From an uncultured Desulfovibrionaceae bacterium (lineage in GTDB: Bacteria > Desulfobacterota > Desulfovibrionia > Desulfovibrionales > Desulfovibrionaceae), in assembly GCA_947074125.1 (NCBI GenBank), contig CAMTOM010000013.1:1-13942 (forward strand): DNA of 13,942 bases. The letters run 5' to 3'. A program made the translations under genes and the position numbers. Positions within the stretch are counted from its first letter, which is position 1. Each line of letters opens with the position of its first letter. The notes under the pieces are model-generated. The model worked only from the letters and a program-made list of their open reading frames with translations. It was not told the DNA's origin and ran no database searches. Positions 6,949 through 13,942 of this stretch are shown here, piece by piece.

Positions 6949-9561
6949 ATGGCAAATATCAATCTGGCTGCTCTTGTCGCTTCTTTGGACGCTTCCTGCC
7001 GTGATGCCCTGGAAGCTGCTGCTGTCGCCTGTGCTGGGCGTGGCGGGCATGAAATCACCATTGATGACTATTTTGAGTCGCTGGTCTCACTGGAAGAAAT
7101 GCAACGCATTCTGGCGCAGTTTGAATGCAGTGAGGAGCGTTTTCGTGAACTGCTGGCACAAGGGCGTCCTGTAGAGTCCCGTCAGACGGAGCGTCCTGTA
7201 TTTTCTGTGCTGCTGTGTCAGTTTTTGCAGGAAGCGTATTTGCTGGCGACCCTTGAGATGCACCAAAAGTATGTTGATGTCGGAACGCTTGTTTTGACAG
7301 TATTGCTGAATCCTGTGCGTTATGGGGTATTTCCCTTTTTCCAGGAGCTTAACAATATTTCTGCAGATCAGCTTCGGGCTTTGCTGGAAGGCTTGCACAT
7401 GGAAAAAAATCCTGCACGTCCTGCTGCCAGCACACAGGGGCAAAGCGCTTTACAACTATATGCCGTTGATTTTACCGAAGAAGCACGGGCAGGCAAAACG
7501 GATCCCGTGTTCGCTCGCGGACGGGAAATCCGCCTGATGACAGATATTCTGACGCGCCGCCGCAAGAACAATCCCATACTGGTAGGTGACCCAGGTGTGG
7601 GAAAAACCGCTGTGGTAGAGGGGCTTGCGCGTAAGATTGTGGAAGGTGATGTGCCTGATGCTCTTGCTGGTGTGCGCATTGTCGGTCTGGACATGGGACG
7701 CCTGCAAGCAGGAGCCAGCGTAAAGGGTGAGTTTGAAAAGCGTCTCAAGGCTGTTATTGATGAAGTCAAAGCCGCATCTGTGCCTACGATACTGTTTATT
7801 GATGAGGCACATACTCTTGTTGGTTCTGGCAATCAGGCTGGCGGCGGTGACGGGGCAAACCTGCTCAAGCCGGCGCTGGCTCGCGGGGAAATGCGTACCA
7901 TTGCGGCGACAACCTGGAGCGAGTACAAAAAGTATTTTGAAAAAGACGCGGCACTGGCTCGGCGTTTCCAGCTTGTCAGTCTGGGAGAGCCTTCGGTTGC
8001 AGAAACTGTGACCATTCTGCGTGGTATTGTGCCCCATTATGAAAAGACCCACAAAGTCTACGTGCGCGATGATGCTGTTATGCGTGCGGCAGAATTGGCG
8101 GGACGCTATATCAGCGGGCGCCATCTTCCCGACAAGGCCATTGATGTTATGGATACCGCGTGTGCGCGTGTGCGGGTAAGTTTGGGGGCAAAGCCGGCAA
8201 TACTGGAAAGGCTTGAAGAAGATCTGGCTTCGGTGCGTCGTGAGCTGGCGGCTTTGGAGCGTGATCGCTGTCAGGCTGTAGCGCAGGTTCCTGGCGAGGA
8301 CAGCGCATTGCGCCATGCGGCATTGCAGCAGAATGCGGCTGATTTGAGTGTGCAGATTGAGGAAGTGGAAGGACGCTGGCAGCGGGAAAAACAGCTCGTG
8401 GATGCCATTTTGCGTTTGCGTGCTGGTGAGAGTGCCACTGAAAATGTCGCAGAGGGCGAGGGCGGGGAAGAGATTGTGCCCCCGACACCCTCCCTGGAAA
8501 CGCTGCTTGATGATCTGGCGCGCCTGCAAGGCGATGCGCCGCTGGTGTTTCATGAAGTTGATCCTGAGCTTGTTGTGGAGATTGTTGCCGAGTGGACAGG
8601 TATTCCCAAAGGCAAGCTGAGTGGTTCTGGTGTGGCGTCTGTGAGTTCGCTCAGCGCAACGCTGGGACATCGTATTCGTGGTCAGGAACACGCTCTGGAT
8701 GCCATTGAAAAAGCAGCCGTAGCGGCACATGCGGGTTTGGACAGTCCGACACGCCCCACAGGAATTTTCCTTTTCGTGGGGCCTTCAGGTGTGGGCAAGA
8801 CAGAAACCGCTCTGGCTGTCGCAGATGAGCTGTATGGCGGCGAGCGTATGCTTGTCAGCATCAATATGAGCGAATTTCAGGAAAAGCATACGGTTTCGCG
8901 CCTGATTGGCTCACCTCCTGGCTATGTTGGCTATGGTGAGGGAGGACGCCTGACAGAAGCGGTACGGCGTCAGCCTTATAGTGCTGTTCTCTTTGATGAA
9001 GTGGAAAAAGCACATCCTGATGTCCTCAATCTGTTTTACCAGGTCTTTGATAAAGGGATTCTGGCAGATGGTGAGGGGCGCGAGATTGATTTTCGCAATA
9101 CCATGATTTTTATGACGTCCAATCTTGGTAGCGATATTGTGACGGCGCTTTTTGAGGATGGAGAGGTGGCTTCTCCTGAAGAGACGCTGGAAGCCTTGCG
9201 TCCTGCCCTGACGCAGTTTTTCCGTCCTGCTTTGCTGGGACGCATGACAATTGTGCCTTTCCTGCCCATTCGTCCAGAGATTCTGAAAGAGCTGGTCGGT
9301 ATGAAGCTCTCCTTTGTGGCAGAGCGTTTGCGTCAACGGCACAGGCTGGAACTGGTATGGGCGGATGCTGTTGTAAACAACATTGCTGCAAGCTGCACTG
9401 CTGTGGATACAGGGGCGCGCAATATTGATCATATTATCAATGCCAATTTGCTGCCGCGTATAGCCACGACATTACTCGCGTCATTGGATGGAAGAGGCGT
9501 GTCTTCGCTACATATTGATGTGGATGCGGCAGCAGGAAGCTTCGTGTGCGAGCTTCGCTAG
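6949..9561 (+). CDS. clpV: T6SS sheath-recycling AAA+ ATPase ClpV (TssH)
   Basis: ClpV is a cytoplasmic Hsp100/ClpB-like hexameric ATPase that pulls apart contracted TssB/TssC sheath for reuse. From 6949 the product is 870 residues, the usual family length. An N-terminal domain (about 1-155) is followed by a first AAA+ module with Walker A GDPGVGKT at 213-220, Walker B ILFIDEAH at 281-288 and an Arg-rich ARRF at 337-340. A coiled-coil middle region (about 395-520) precedes the second module, which has Walker A GPSGVGKT at 611-618, Walker B AVLFDE at 679-684 and sensor-2 GAR at 822-824. All nucleotide-binding residues look intact, so it should be active. The ATG at 6949 has an AGGAGA site upstream and gives the expected MANINLAAL start. 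The gene follows tssG by 4 bases. Confidence 0.96.
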   Translation: MANINLAALVASLDASCRDALEAAAVACAGRGGHEITIDDYFESLVSLEEMQRILAQFECSEERFRELLAQGRPVESRQTERPVFSVLLCQFLQEAYLLATLEMHQKYVDVGTLVLTVLLNPVRYGVFPFFQELNNISADQLRALLEGLHMEKNPARPAASTQGQSALQLYAVDFTEEARAGKTDPVFARGREIRLMTDILTRRRKNNPILVGDPGVGKTAVVEGLARKIVEGDVPDALAGVRIVGLDMGRLQAGASVKGEFEKRLKAVIDEVKAASVPTILFIDEAHTLVGSGNQAGGGDGANLLKPALARGEMRTIAATTWSEYKKYFEKDAALARRFQLVSLGEPSVAETVTILRGIVPHYEKTHKVYVRDDAVMRAAELAGRYISGRHLPDKAIDVMDTACARVRVSLGAKPAILERLEEDLASVRRELAALERDRCQAVAQVPGEDSALRHAALQQNAADLSVQIEEVEGRWQREKQLVDAILRLRAGESATENVAEGEGGEEIVPPTPSLETLLDDLARLQGDAPLVFHEVDPELVVEIVAEWTGIPKGKLSGSGVASVSSLSATLGHRIRGQEHALDAIEKAAVAAHAGLDSPTRPTGIFLFVGPSGVGKTETALAVADELYGGERMLVSINMSEFQEKHTVSRLIGSPPGYVGYGEGGRLTEAVRRQPYSAVLFDEVEKAHPDVLNLFYQVFDKGILADGEGREIDFRNTMIFMTSNLGSDIVTALFEDGEVASPEETLEALRPALTQFFRPALLGRMTIVPFLPIRPEILKELVGMKLSFVAERLRQRHRLELVWADAVVNNIAASCTAVDTGARNIDHIINANLLPRIATTLLASLDGRGVSSLHIDVDAAAGSFVCELR

Positions 9562-9610
9562 CGTATTGTTCGTATAAAGAAAACGTCGCACAGGAAAAGA
9601 TACGTGGTTT

Positions 9611-11170
9611 ATGCGGGGTGCTATGAATACATGCTCCCTCTGGCTTGAGAAATTGCGTCTTGCTTCCGGGTCTGATGCCGCCTCTCTTTTGCTGGCGCAA
9701 GCTCTCGGAGAGCTTTCTGGTGCGCAGCAAGTGGGTGTGTTTCTTTTGGACAATACCCGCAGCAATCTTCTTCTGTTTGCTTCATGGACGGCAGAAAAGG
9801 GCGCACATCGGGAGGACAGGCAGAGTCTTCCTCTCCAGAATCTGGAAGATCCGCTGTGTCTGGCTTTGCAGCAGGGTACGCTTTGCCGCACGACATTGCT
9901 GCCAGGATTGGATGCGCATGTCTCCATTCGTTTGTTGCAGGTGGCTGACAGGGCAGAAGGATGTGACATCTGGGCAATGCCATTGCTGACATGGGGCAAC
10001 GCGACAATTGGCGGGGCTGTTCTGTATGGTTGTGGGCTGGATGCGCATGATATGTCATCCGGCATACGGGAAAATGTTGATGCGCTTTGTGCGTGCGCTG
10101 CCCTGTTATTTGCCTTGCTTGAGCAAAAAGAATGCGATGGTCGGCGCATCCATGACTTGCAGGATGATGTCGCACGTTTGAGCCGTCCCCATTCTTCTGA
10201 AGGAGCAACGGTAAGCCGTTTGCTTGTGGGACAGAGTGCGGCCATGCGGCAGGTACGCGAACAGATTATGCAGGTTGCCTCGTATGCGGTATCCGTTCTG
10301 ATTACGGGAGAAACCGGTACGGGAAAGGAATTGGCGGCAACAGCCATCCATGCCGCAAGCCCGCGTGCGGGAAGCCCGTTTATGAAGATTAACTGCGGGG
10401 CATTGCCTGCGCAATTGCTGGAGAGTGAGCTTTTTGGACACAAAAAGGGAGCGTTCAGCGGTGCCATTGCAGACCATATGGGGCTTTTGCGTAGTGCTGA
10501 TGGCGGTACGGTATTGCTGGATGAAGTAGGCGAAATGCCTCTGGAAATACAGGTAAAGCTTCTTCGCGTGCTTCAGGATCGGGAGTTGCGTCCTGTAGGA
10601 GATGTGCGCTCATATCCTGTGGATATTCGTATTGTCGCGGCAACCAATCGCGATATGGAGGCTTTTGTTGCTGCGGGAGGGTTCCGCAAAGACTTGTATT
10701 ATCGGCTTGCGGCATATCATATTCAGATGCCGCCCCTGCGGGAGAGGCGTGAAGATGTTCCGGCGCTTGCGCTCCTTTTTCTTGAGCGCTTTGCGAAACG
10801 TCATGGGATGCAGGGGCTTTCCATCAAGCAGGAGCAAATGCTTGAACTGTGCGCACATGAGTTTCCTGGCAATGTGCGTGAATTGATGTCTCTTGTGGAA
10901 AATGCGGTCATTTTCAAGCAGGATGGTGATGATTCCCTGCATGTGGGGCGTCATATCCATGATGCCGAACATGCCGTGAATTGCATGACATTGGGTGAAC
11001 GGGTCGCATCATACGAAATGTCACTTATCAATGCGGCACTAGTATGTAATGAGGGGAACATATCGAAGGCAGCGCGTTCGCTTGGTGTGCCAAGAACAAG
11101 TCTGATTACGAAAATGAACAGGGCGAGAAGTGCCAGCAGGCAGGAATGCGTAGCAGAAAAGCGTTCATAA
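9611..11170 (+). CDS. Sigma-54-dependent transcriptional activator of the T6SS (VasH / Sfa-like), GAF-AAA+-Fis HTH
   Basis: This is an enhancer-binding protein that would use ATP to open promoters held by sigma-54 RNA polymerase. The 519-residue product has a GAF-like sensor at about 15-170, then an AAA+ domain with Walker A GETGTGKE at 233-240, the sigma-54-contacting loop GAFSGA at 280-285 (usually GAFTGA), Walker B VLLDE at 301-305, and the FRKDLYYRL segment. A Fis-type helix-turn-helix sits at about 482-505. The position after clpV matches vasH of Vibrio cholerae and sfa2 of P. aeruginosa HSI-II, so T6SS genes such as hcp are likely targets. An in-frame ATG at 9623 has a closer GGGG site (9614-9617) and may be the true start; the AGGA at 9592 is rather far from 9611. 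The spacer from clpV is 49 bases with no visible terminator. Confidence 0.9.
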   Translation: MRGAMNTCSLWLEKLRLASGSDAASLLLAQALGELSGAQQVGVFLLDNTRSNLLLFASWTAEKGAHREDRQSLPLQNLEDPLCLALQQGTLCRTTLLPGLDAHVSIRLLQVADRAEGCDIWAMPLLTWGNATIGGAVLYGCGLDAHDMSSGIRENVDALCACAALLFALLEQKECDGRRIHDLQDDVARLSRPHSSEGATVSRLLVGQSAAMRQVREQIMQVASYAVSVLITGETGTGKELAATAIHAASPRAGSPFMKINCGALPAQLLESELFGHKKGAFSGAIADHMGLLRSADGGTVLLDEVGEMPLEIQVKLLRVLQDRELRPVGDVRSYPVDIRIVAATNRDMEAFVAAGGFRKDLYYRLAAYHIQMPPLRERREDVPALALLFLERFAKRHGMQGLSIKQEQMLELCAHEFPGNVRELMSLVENAVIFKQDGDDSLHVGRHIHDAEHAVNCMTLGERVASYEMSLINAALVCNEGNISKAARSLGVPRTSLITKMNRARSASRQECVAEKRS

Positions 11171-11281
11171 TGGAAATGGAGGTTGCTGTACTGTGAAAAC
11201 AGCCAATGCGTGGTTTTCATGTCGGCTCTTTATGAATGTTTTCGGATGTTATGGTTTGAGAGAAGTGAAGGTGGGGAGAGC
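11171..11281 (+). other. Intergenic gap between regulator and FHA gene, possible internal promoter
   Basis: This is the largest gap inside the cluster (111 bases). It begins with a TGGAAAT-GGAGG-TTGCT pattern at 11171-11187 that looks like a sigma-54 element but has 11 rather than 10 bases between the GG and GC. A weak inverted repeat (TGAAAAC at 11194-11200, GTTTTCA at 11213-11219) has no T-run after it and does not look like a terminator. The reading frame of the FHA gene stays open through it, with possible starts at 11183 (TTG), 11219 and 11246, but none encodes recognisable protein sequence. I see no separate gene here, although related clusters carry a small orfX at this place. Confidence 0.4.
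11273..11280 (+). promoter_or_regulatory. Ribosome binding site deciding the FHA gene start
   Basis: The purine run GGGGAGAG ends two bases before the ATG at 11282, with its GGGG core 6-9 bases upstream. It supports this start rather than the upstream TTG at 11183 or ATGs at 11219 and 11246. The FHA domain begins directly after 11282. Confidence 0.6.
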
Positions 11282-12622
11282 ATGGATATCATTTTTGAAA
11301 TAGTGAGCAGGCAGCGTTTTTCCGCTTCCTTTCCCACTATGCATGTGTTCAATGAGGCTGGTGGTTACATAGGGCGCTCTGAAGAGTGTGACTGGGTATT
11401 GCCTGACAAGTCGAGGCGGATTTCGCGCAAGCATGCTTTTGTCAGTTTTGAGAATGGGAATTTTTATATTGAAGACCTGAGCGCCAACGGTATTTTTCTT
11501 ACATTGCCCAATGAGCCTATGGTGAAGGGACGACGCCACAAAATACAGCATGGCGAAGGCTTTTCTATTGGCAATTACAGGGTGATGGCGCGTCTGACAT
11601 CTGATCCGCAGCAATATATTTCTTCAGGGAATGGTATTGGTGAGGATGTGCATATGTTCTCGCAGCCATTGCCTCTTGATCCTCTGGCAGCAATGGAAGA
11701 AGAGGAAGTCAGGATTGCCCAGCAGCGTTTGGGGGGAACAGATGACATCTTAAAGACCTGTATGCCCAAGCCTGTGATGGTCTCCAATCATACAGACCCC
11801 CGTATCAGTACATTCCGACCTATGGTCGCGGTACCAGAGCATATGGTTGCTGTGCCTGAACAAATGGTTGCTGTGCCGGCACATTCTGCCACAATTCCGG
11901 ATAATTGGGATGGGGGAAGTACGGAAGTTTTTGTCACACCTTCATTTTTGCCGCCGCCAGCATCTCCTCCAGAGCCGCAACCTGAAGCACCTGCGGTGGC
12001 TGCGGAGACTGTGGCTGTTCCGGAAACAGATGCCTTTTTTAAGGCACTTGGCTTTGCTGAAGCGCCTTCGTCTCCAGAAGAGCGTGAGCGAATCCTGGTA
12101 TTGTCCGCACAGTTATTGCTTGCCGCTGTAGATGGTATGACACACGCTTTGCAAAACAGAAATGAAGCCAAAAACGAACTGCGTTTGTCTGTCACAACAA
12201 CGGGATTGGGAGTGAATAATAATCCTCTCAAGTTCAGCCCCACGCCAGAGGCCGCACTTGCGACCATGCTTGGGCAGTCGCAAAAAGGTGTACTGGCACC
12301 TGTGGCATCCATGCGCGAAGGTTTTGAAAGCCTGCACAGCCATCATATGGGATTGCTGGCTGGAGCAAGAGCGGCTGTACGCGCATCGCTGGAGCGTGTG
12401 GCGCCTCAGGTTGTGGAAGCACGACTGGATGCCAATGGTCCGGTGCGCTTTGGGCGTACTGGGCGTCTCTGGCATACATTCATACGCTTGCATCAATCAT
12501 TGCGGGATGATCATGAAGGTCTTGCCGCATTGTTTTTGCAAGATTTTGCCCGTGCCTATGAGTTGCAGGGCTGTACATTAAATCCGCCTCCAGTTCGAAA
12601 TGCCAAAGGAGATCCGTCATGA
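11282..12622 (+). CDS. tagH: T6SS-associated FHA domain protein (TagH / Fha)
   Basis: FHA proteins of T6SS bind phosphothreonine and, in studied systems, link a kinase/phosphatase switch to assembly or firing. From 11282 the product is 446 residues. The N-terminal FHA domain (about 1-100) has the key residues: GR at 31-32, the SRKH motif with Ser48 and His51, and Asn69-Gly70. A long linker (about 110-255), rich in Pro, Ala and Glu, contains heptad repeats of MVAVPEx. The C-terminal domain (about 256-440) matches the TagH family, with R..AKNELR, NNPLKFS and ATML segments. The following gene tssJ overlaps by ATGA. No kinase or phosphatase gene is in the window. An upstream TTG start at 11183 would add 33 residues without family resemblance. 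Confidence 0.9.
   Translation: MDIIFEIVSRQRFSASFPTMHVFNEAGGYIGRSEECDWVLPDKSRRISRKHAFVSFENGNFYIEDLSANGIFLTLPNEPMVKGRRHKIQHGEGFSIGNYRVMARLTSDPQQYISSGNGIGEDVHMFSQPLPLDPLAAMEEEEVRIAQQRLGGTDDILKTCMPKPVMVSNHTDPRISTFRPMVAVPEHMVAVPEQMVAVPAHSATIPDNWDGGSTEVFVTPSFLPPPASPPEPQPEAPAVAAETVAVPETDAFFKALGFAEAPSSPEERERILVLSAQLLLAAVDGMTHALQNRNEAKNELRLSVTTTGLGVNNNPLKFSPTPEAALATMLGQSQKGVLAPVASMREGFESLHSHHMGLLAGARAAVRASLERVAPQVVEARLDANGPVRFGRTGRLWHTFIRLHQSLRDDHEGLAALFLQDFARAYELQGCTLNPPPVRNAKGDPS
11822..11884 (+). repeat. Three tandem 21-bp repeats encoding MVAVPEx heptads
   Basis: Three adjacent 21-base units (11822-11842, 11843-11863, 11864-11884) encode MVAVPEH, MVAVPEQ and MVAVPAH at residues 181-201 of the FHA protein. 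The units differ mainly at third codon positions. A further VAVPE copy lies at 12011-12025 (residues 244-248) in the same linker. The repeat keeps the reading frame, so changes in copy number would change linker length without breaking the gene. Confidence 0.85.
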
Positions 12623-13227
12623 AAATGCGTTTTCTGAATATGCTGTTGTTGCTCGTTCTTGTAGTTCTTGCTGGATGTGCCAAACCTTCGCTGGATTTGC
12701 GTCTGGCAAGTCAACCCAATGTGAATCCCGATCATTCTGGGCGCCCGTCACCCGTTCTTGTTAAGGTGTATGAATTGCGGACGGATGTTGCTTTCAAGCA
12801 GGCTGATTTTGCCTCTCTTTTTGAGCGTCCGGTGCCAACGCTTGGTGCAGATCTGATCGCAGCAGATGAGCTGGTAATGATTCCTGGTGAGGCGAGAAAG
12901 GTATCGTACAAGCCAACACCGGATACGCGTTTTGTTGGTATCGTGGCGGGCTTTCGCCAGTTGGAGCGGGCACAGTGGCGCACACTCAGATCCATTGAGG
13001 CTGAAGGCAAGACCGTGCTTGCCATTGAGCTGAATGACGCATCTATTTTGGTTATCCCTGACAATAAAGCATCAAGCTGGGAACCAGAAAAAGCGGTACA
13101 GTCTTTCCAGCAGAGCATGGCGCGCCCGCAGACATCTGTACCGTCTGCCACTGGTGATGCAGTGACGCTGAATCCGCCTCCTTTGGCGAATGTACCACCG
13201 TCATCCGTACGTATTATACGCCCATAA
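12619..13227 (+). CDS. tssJ: T6SS outer-membrane lipoprotein TssJ (VasD / Lip)
   Basis: TssJ is an outer-membrane lipoprotein whose periplasmic domain binds TssM and anchors the trans-envelope complex. The 202-residue precursor has a classical lipoprotein signal: basic N-terminus, a Leu/Val-rich core at about 5-17, and lipobox LAGC with Cys20 as the lipidated residue. Ala at the +2 position favours sorting to the outer membrane. The mature part shows the TssJ pattern VLVKVYELRTDVAFKQADF..LF and a VGIVAGFRQL strand, consistent with its beta-sandwich fold. Residues after about 165 form a Pro-rich tail that makes the protein longer than the typical 150-175. An AAAGGAGA site at 12606-12613 precedes the start, which overlaps the FHA gene by ATGA. 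Identity is well supported by motif and position before tssK. Confidence 0.93.
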   Translation: MKMRFLNMLLLLVLVVLAGCAKPSLDLRLASQPNVNPDHSGRPSPVLVKVYELRTDVAFKQADFASLFERPVPTLGADLIAADELVMIPGEARKVSYKPTPDTRFVGIVAGFRQLERAQWRTLRSIEAEGKTVLAIELNDASILVIPDNKASSWEPEKAVQSFQQSMARPQTSVPSATGDAVTLNPPPLANVPPSSVRIIRP

Positions 13228-13260
13228 TGTCATTTGGAACCAAGCTGTCTGGAGAAAAAA

Positions 13261-13942
13261 ATGCTTTCTGAACGAGTAATGTGGACGCAGGGGATGCGTG
13301 TCAGCCCCATACATATGCAGCATCAGGATCGTTATGTTGACGTTCAGTTGCGCCGACGTGGTGCTCTGAGCCCCTACCTTTGGGGATTTACCAAGCTTGC
13401 GCTTGATGAAAGCCTGCTTGCCCTTGGCAAAATCGCCTTGAGCGAGGCGCAGGGCATTCTTCCTGACGGCACATTGTTTGATATTGGCCGCAATAGTTCC
13501 CTTGTGCTGGATGTGGAGCCTGGCGTCACAGGAAAGCTGATTTCGCTGACCTTGCCACTGAGTGTGGAGGGCTCTCTGGAAAGCAGGGACGAAAGTACGA
13601 TGGGGCTTTCCACTCGCTATATACGAACATCCTCGTTGATAAAAGACCATCATGCCTATAAGGAGCACAAGACAGGGGAAGCTTCCATTTTATGTGGCTC
13701 TCTGGATTTGCGTCTTATGTTTGATGAAGGCTCTCTTGATGGCTTTGTAAAGATGCCTGTTGCCAAGGTGGTTGAATGCCAGCAGGATGGGAAAATCATT
13801 CTGGAAGATGAGTTTTTGCCAACCTTTTTGCATCTTGCGGCATCTCCCATCTTCCAGGCTTATCTTCGCCAATGTCTTTTCCTGTTATGGCACTGGGCTA
13901 CTTTCCTGGCGGATCGTATCACTCTTTTCGCGCAGACCCGCG
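13261..13942 (+). CDS. tssK: T6SS baseplate protein TssK (VasE), N-terminal part, cut by window end
   Basis: TssK trimers connect the baseplate to the TssL/TssM membrane complex. The open frame runs from ATG 13261 to the last base without a stop, giving 227 residues of a family of roughly 440-450, so about half the gene is visible. The N-terminus carries the hallmark VMWTQGMRVSPIHMQHQDRY (residues 6-25), close to the canonical W..GM...PQHFQQQDRY pattern. This is followed by an LSPYLWGFTKLALDE segment and the conserved LPDGTLFDI stretch. GGAG at 13251-13254 is a well-placed ribosome binding site. The gap from tssJ is 33 bases without a terminator, so the operon continues. The truncation is due to the window, not to mutation. 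Confidence 0.94.
   Translation, partial: MLSERVMWTQGMRVSPIHMQHQDRYVDVQLRRRGALSPYLWGFTKLALDESLLALGKIALSEAQGILPDGTLFDIGRNSSLVLDVEPGVTGKLISLTLPLSVEGSLESRDESTMGLSTRYIRTSSLIKDHHAYKEHKTGEASILCGSLDLRLMFDEGSLDGFVKMPVAKVVECQQDGKIILEDEFLPTFLHLAASPIFQAYLRQCLFLLWHWATFLADRITLFAQTR

Noticed and set aside
7456..8730. Long antisense open frame (424 codons) opposite clpV
   Set aside because: It lies wholly opposite an intact, motif-complete ClpV gene. Its translation is rich in His, Arg, Gln and Thr with no recognisable domain, which is typical of the mirror frame of a codon-biased gene.
9508..10467. Antisense open frame (319 codons) opposite the regulator
   Set aside because: It overlaps conserved GAF and AAA+ coding sequence and its product is a Ser/Arg/Cys-rich sequence with no family resemblance.
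11194..11219. Inverted repeat TGAAAAC/GTTTTCA as a possible terminator or RNA hairpin
   Set aside because: Only seven AT-rich base pairs around a 12-base loop and no T-run afterwards, so it should be weak and is not a convincing terminator.
11183..11281. Upstream TTG start extending the FHA protein by 33 residues
   Set aside because: The extra residues show no signal peptide or domain, the TTG abuts its GGAGG with almost no spacing, and the ATG at 11282 opens directly into the FHA fold.
1..13942. Mobile elements, CRISPR arrays, toxin-antitoxin pairs or effector-immunity genes
   Set aside because: No transposase, terminal inverted repeats, direct repeat arrays or extra small genes are visible; all sizeable + strand frames are accounted for by T6SS components and the regulator.

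Overview
The window is a nearly complete run of type VI secretion system (T6SS) core genes. All genes lie on the + strand and are packed tightly, with ATGA overlaps and gaps of a few to about 110 bases. The host is a Gram-negative, diderm bacterium: the locus encodes an outer-membrane lipoprotein with a clear lipobox (TssJ) and a cell-envelope-spanning secretion machine. GC content looks moderate by eye. The sequence alone does not let me name a genus; a proteobacterium in the broad sense (including Desulfovibrio-like lineages) is likely.

Layout: (1) an AT-rich leader at 1-97; (2) the tail and baseplate block tssA (VasJ type), tssB, tssC, tssE, tssF and tssG at 98-6944; (3) tssH/clpV at 6949-9561, the sheath-recycling AAA+ ATPase; (4) a GAF / sigma-54-activator / Fis-HTH regulator of the VasH/Sfa type at 9611-11170; (5) an FHA-domain protein (TagH/Fha) at 11282-12622, the TssJ lipoprotein at 12619-13227, and the first half of tssK from 13261, cut by the window end.

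This order (A-B-C-E-F-G-H, sigma-54 activator, Fha, J, K) closely matches what I recall of Pseudomonas aeruginosa HSI-II. It lacks the small gene (orfX) that sits between sfa2 and fha2 there. By analogy tssL, tssM and possibly a Ser/Thr phosphatase/kinase pair should lie just past the right edge. There is no hcp (tssD), vgrG (tssI), PAAR or recognisable effector/immunity gene in the window.

How the parts work together: TssB/TssC form the contractile sheath. TssE, TssF, TssG and TssK form the baseplate, with TssA organising sheath assembly. ClpV disassembles contracted sheath. TssJ anchors the (unseen) TssL/TssM membrane complex to the outer membrane. The FHA protein probably controls assembly by binding phosphothreonine. 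The regulator probably couples sigma-54-dependent transcription to a signal sensed by its GAF domain.

I found no insertion sequences, tRNAs, rRNAs, CRISPR arrays or clear terminators. I did not find a previously undescribed system. The items worth a second look are sequence-level oddities: a GAFSGA loop and a Cys-rich sensor domain in the regulator, a VAVPE heptad repeat in the FHA protein, a C-terminal extension in TssJ, and two near-miss sigma-54 promoter motifs.
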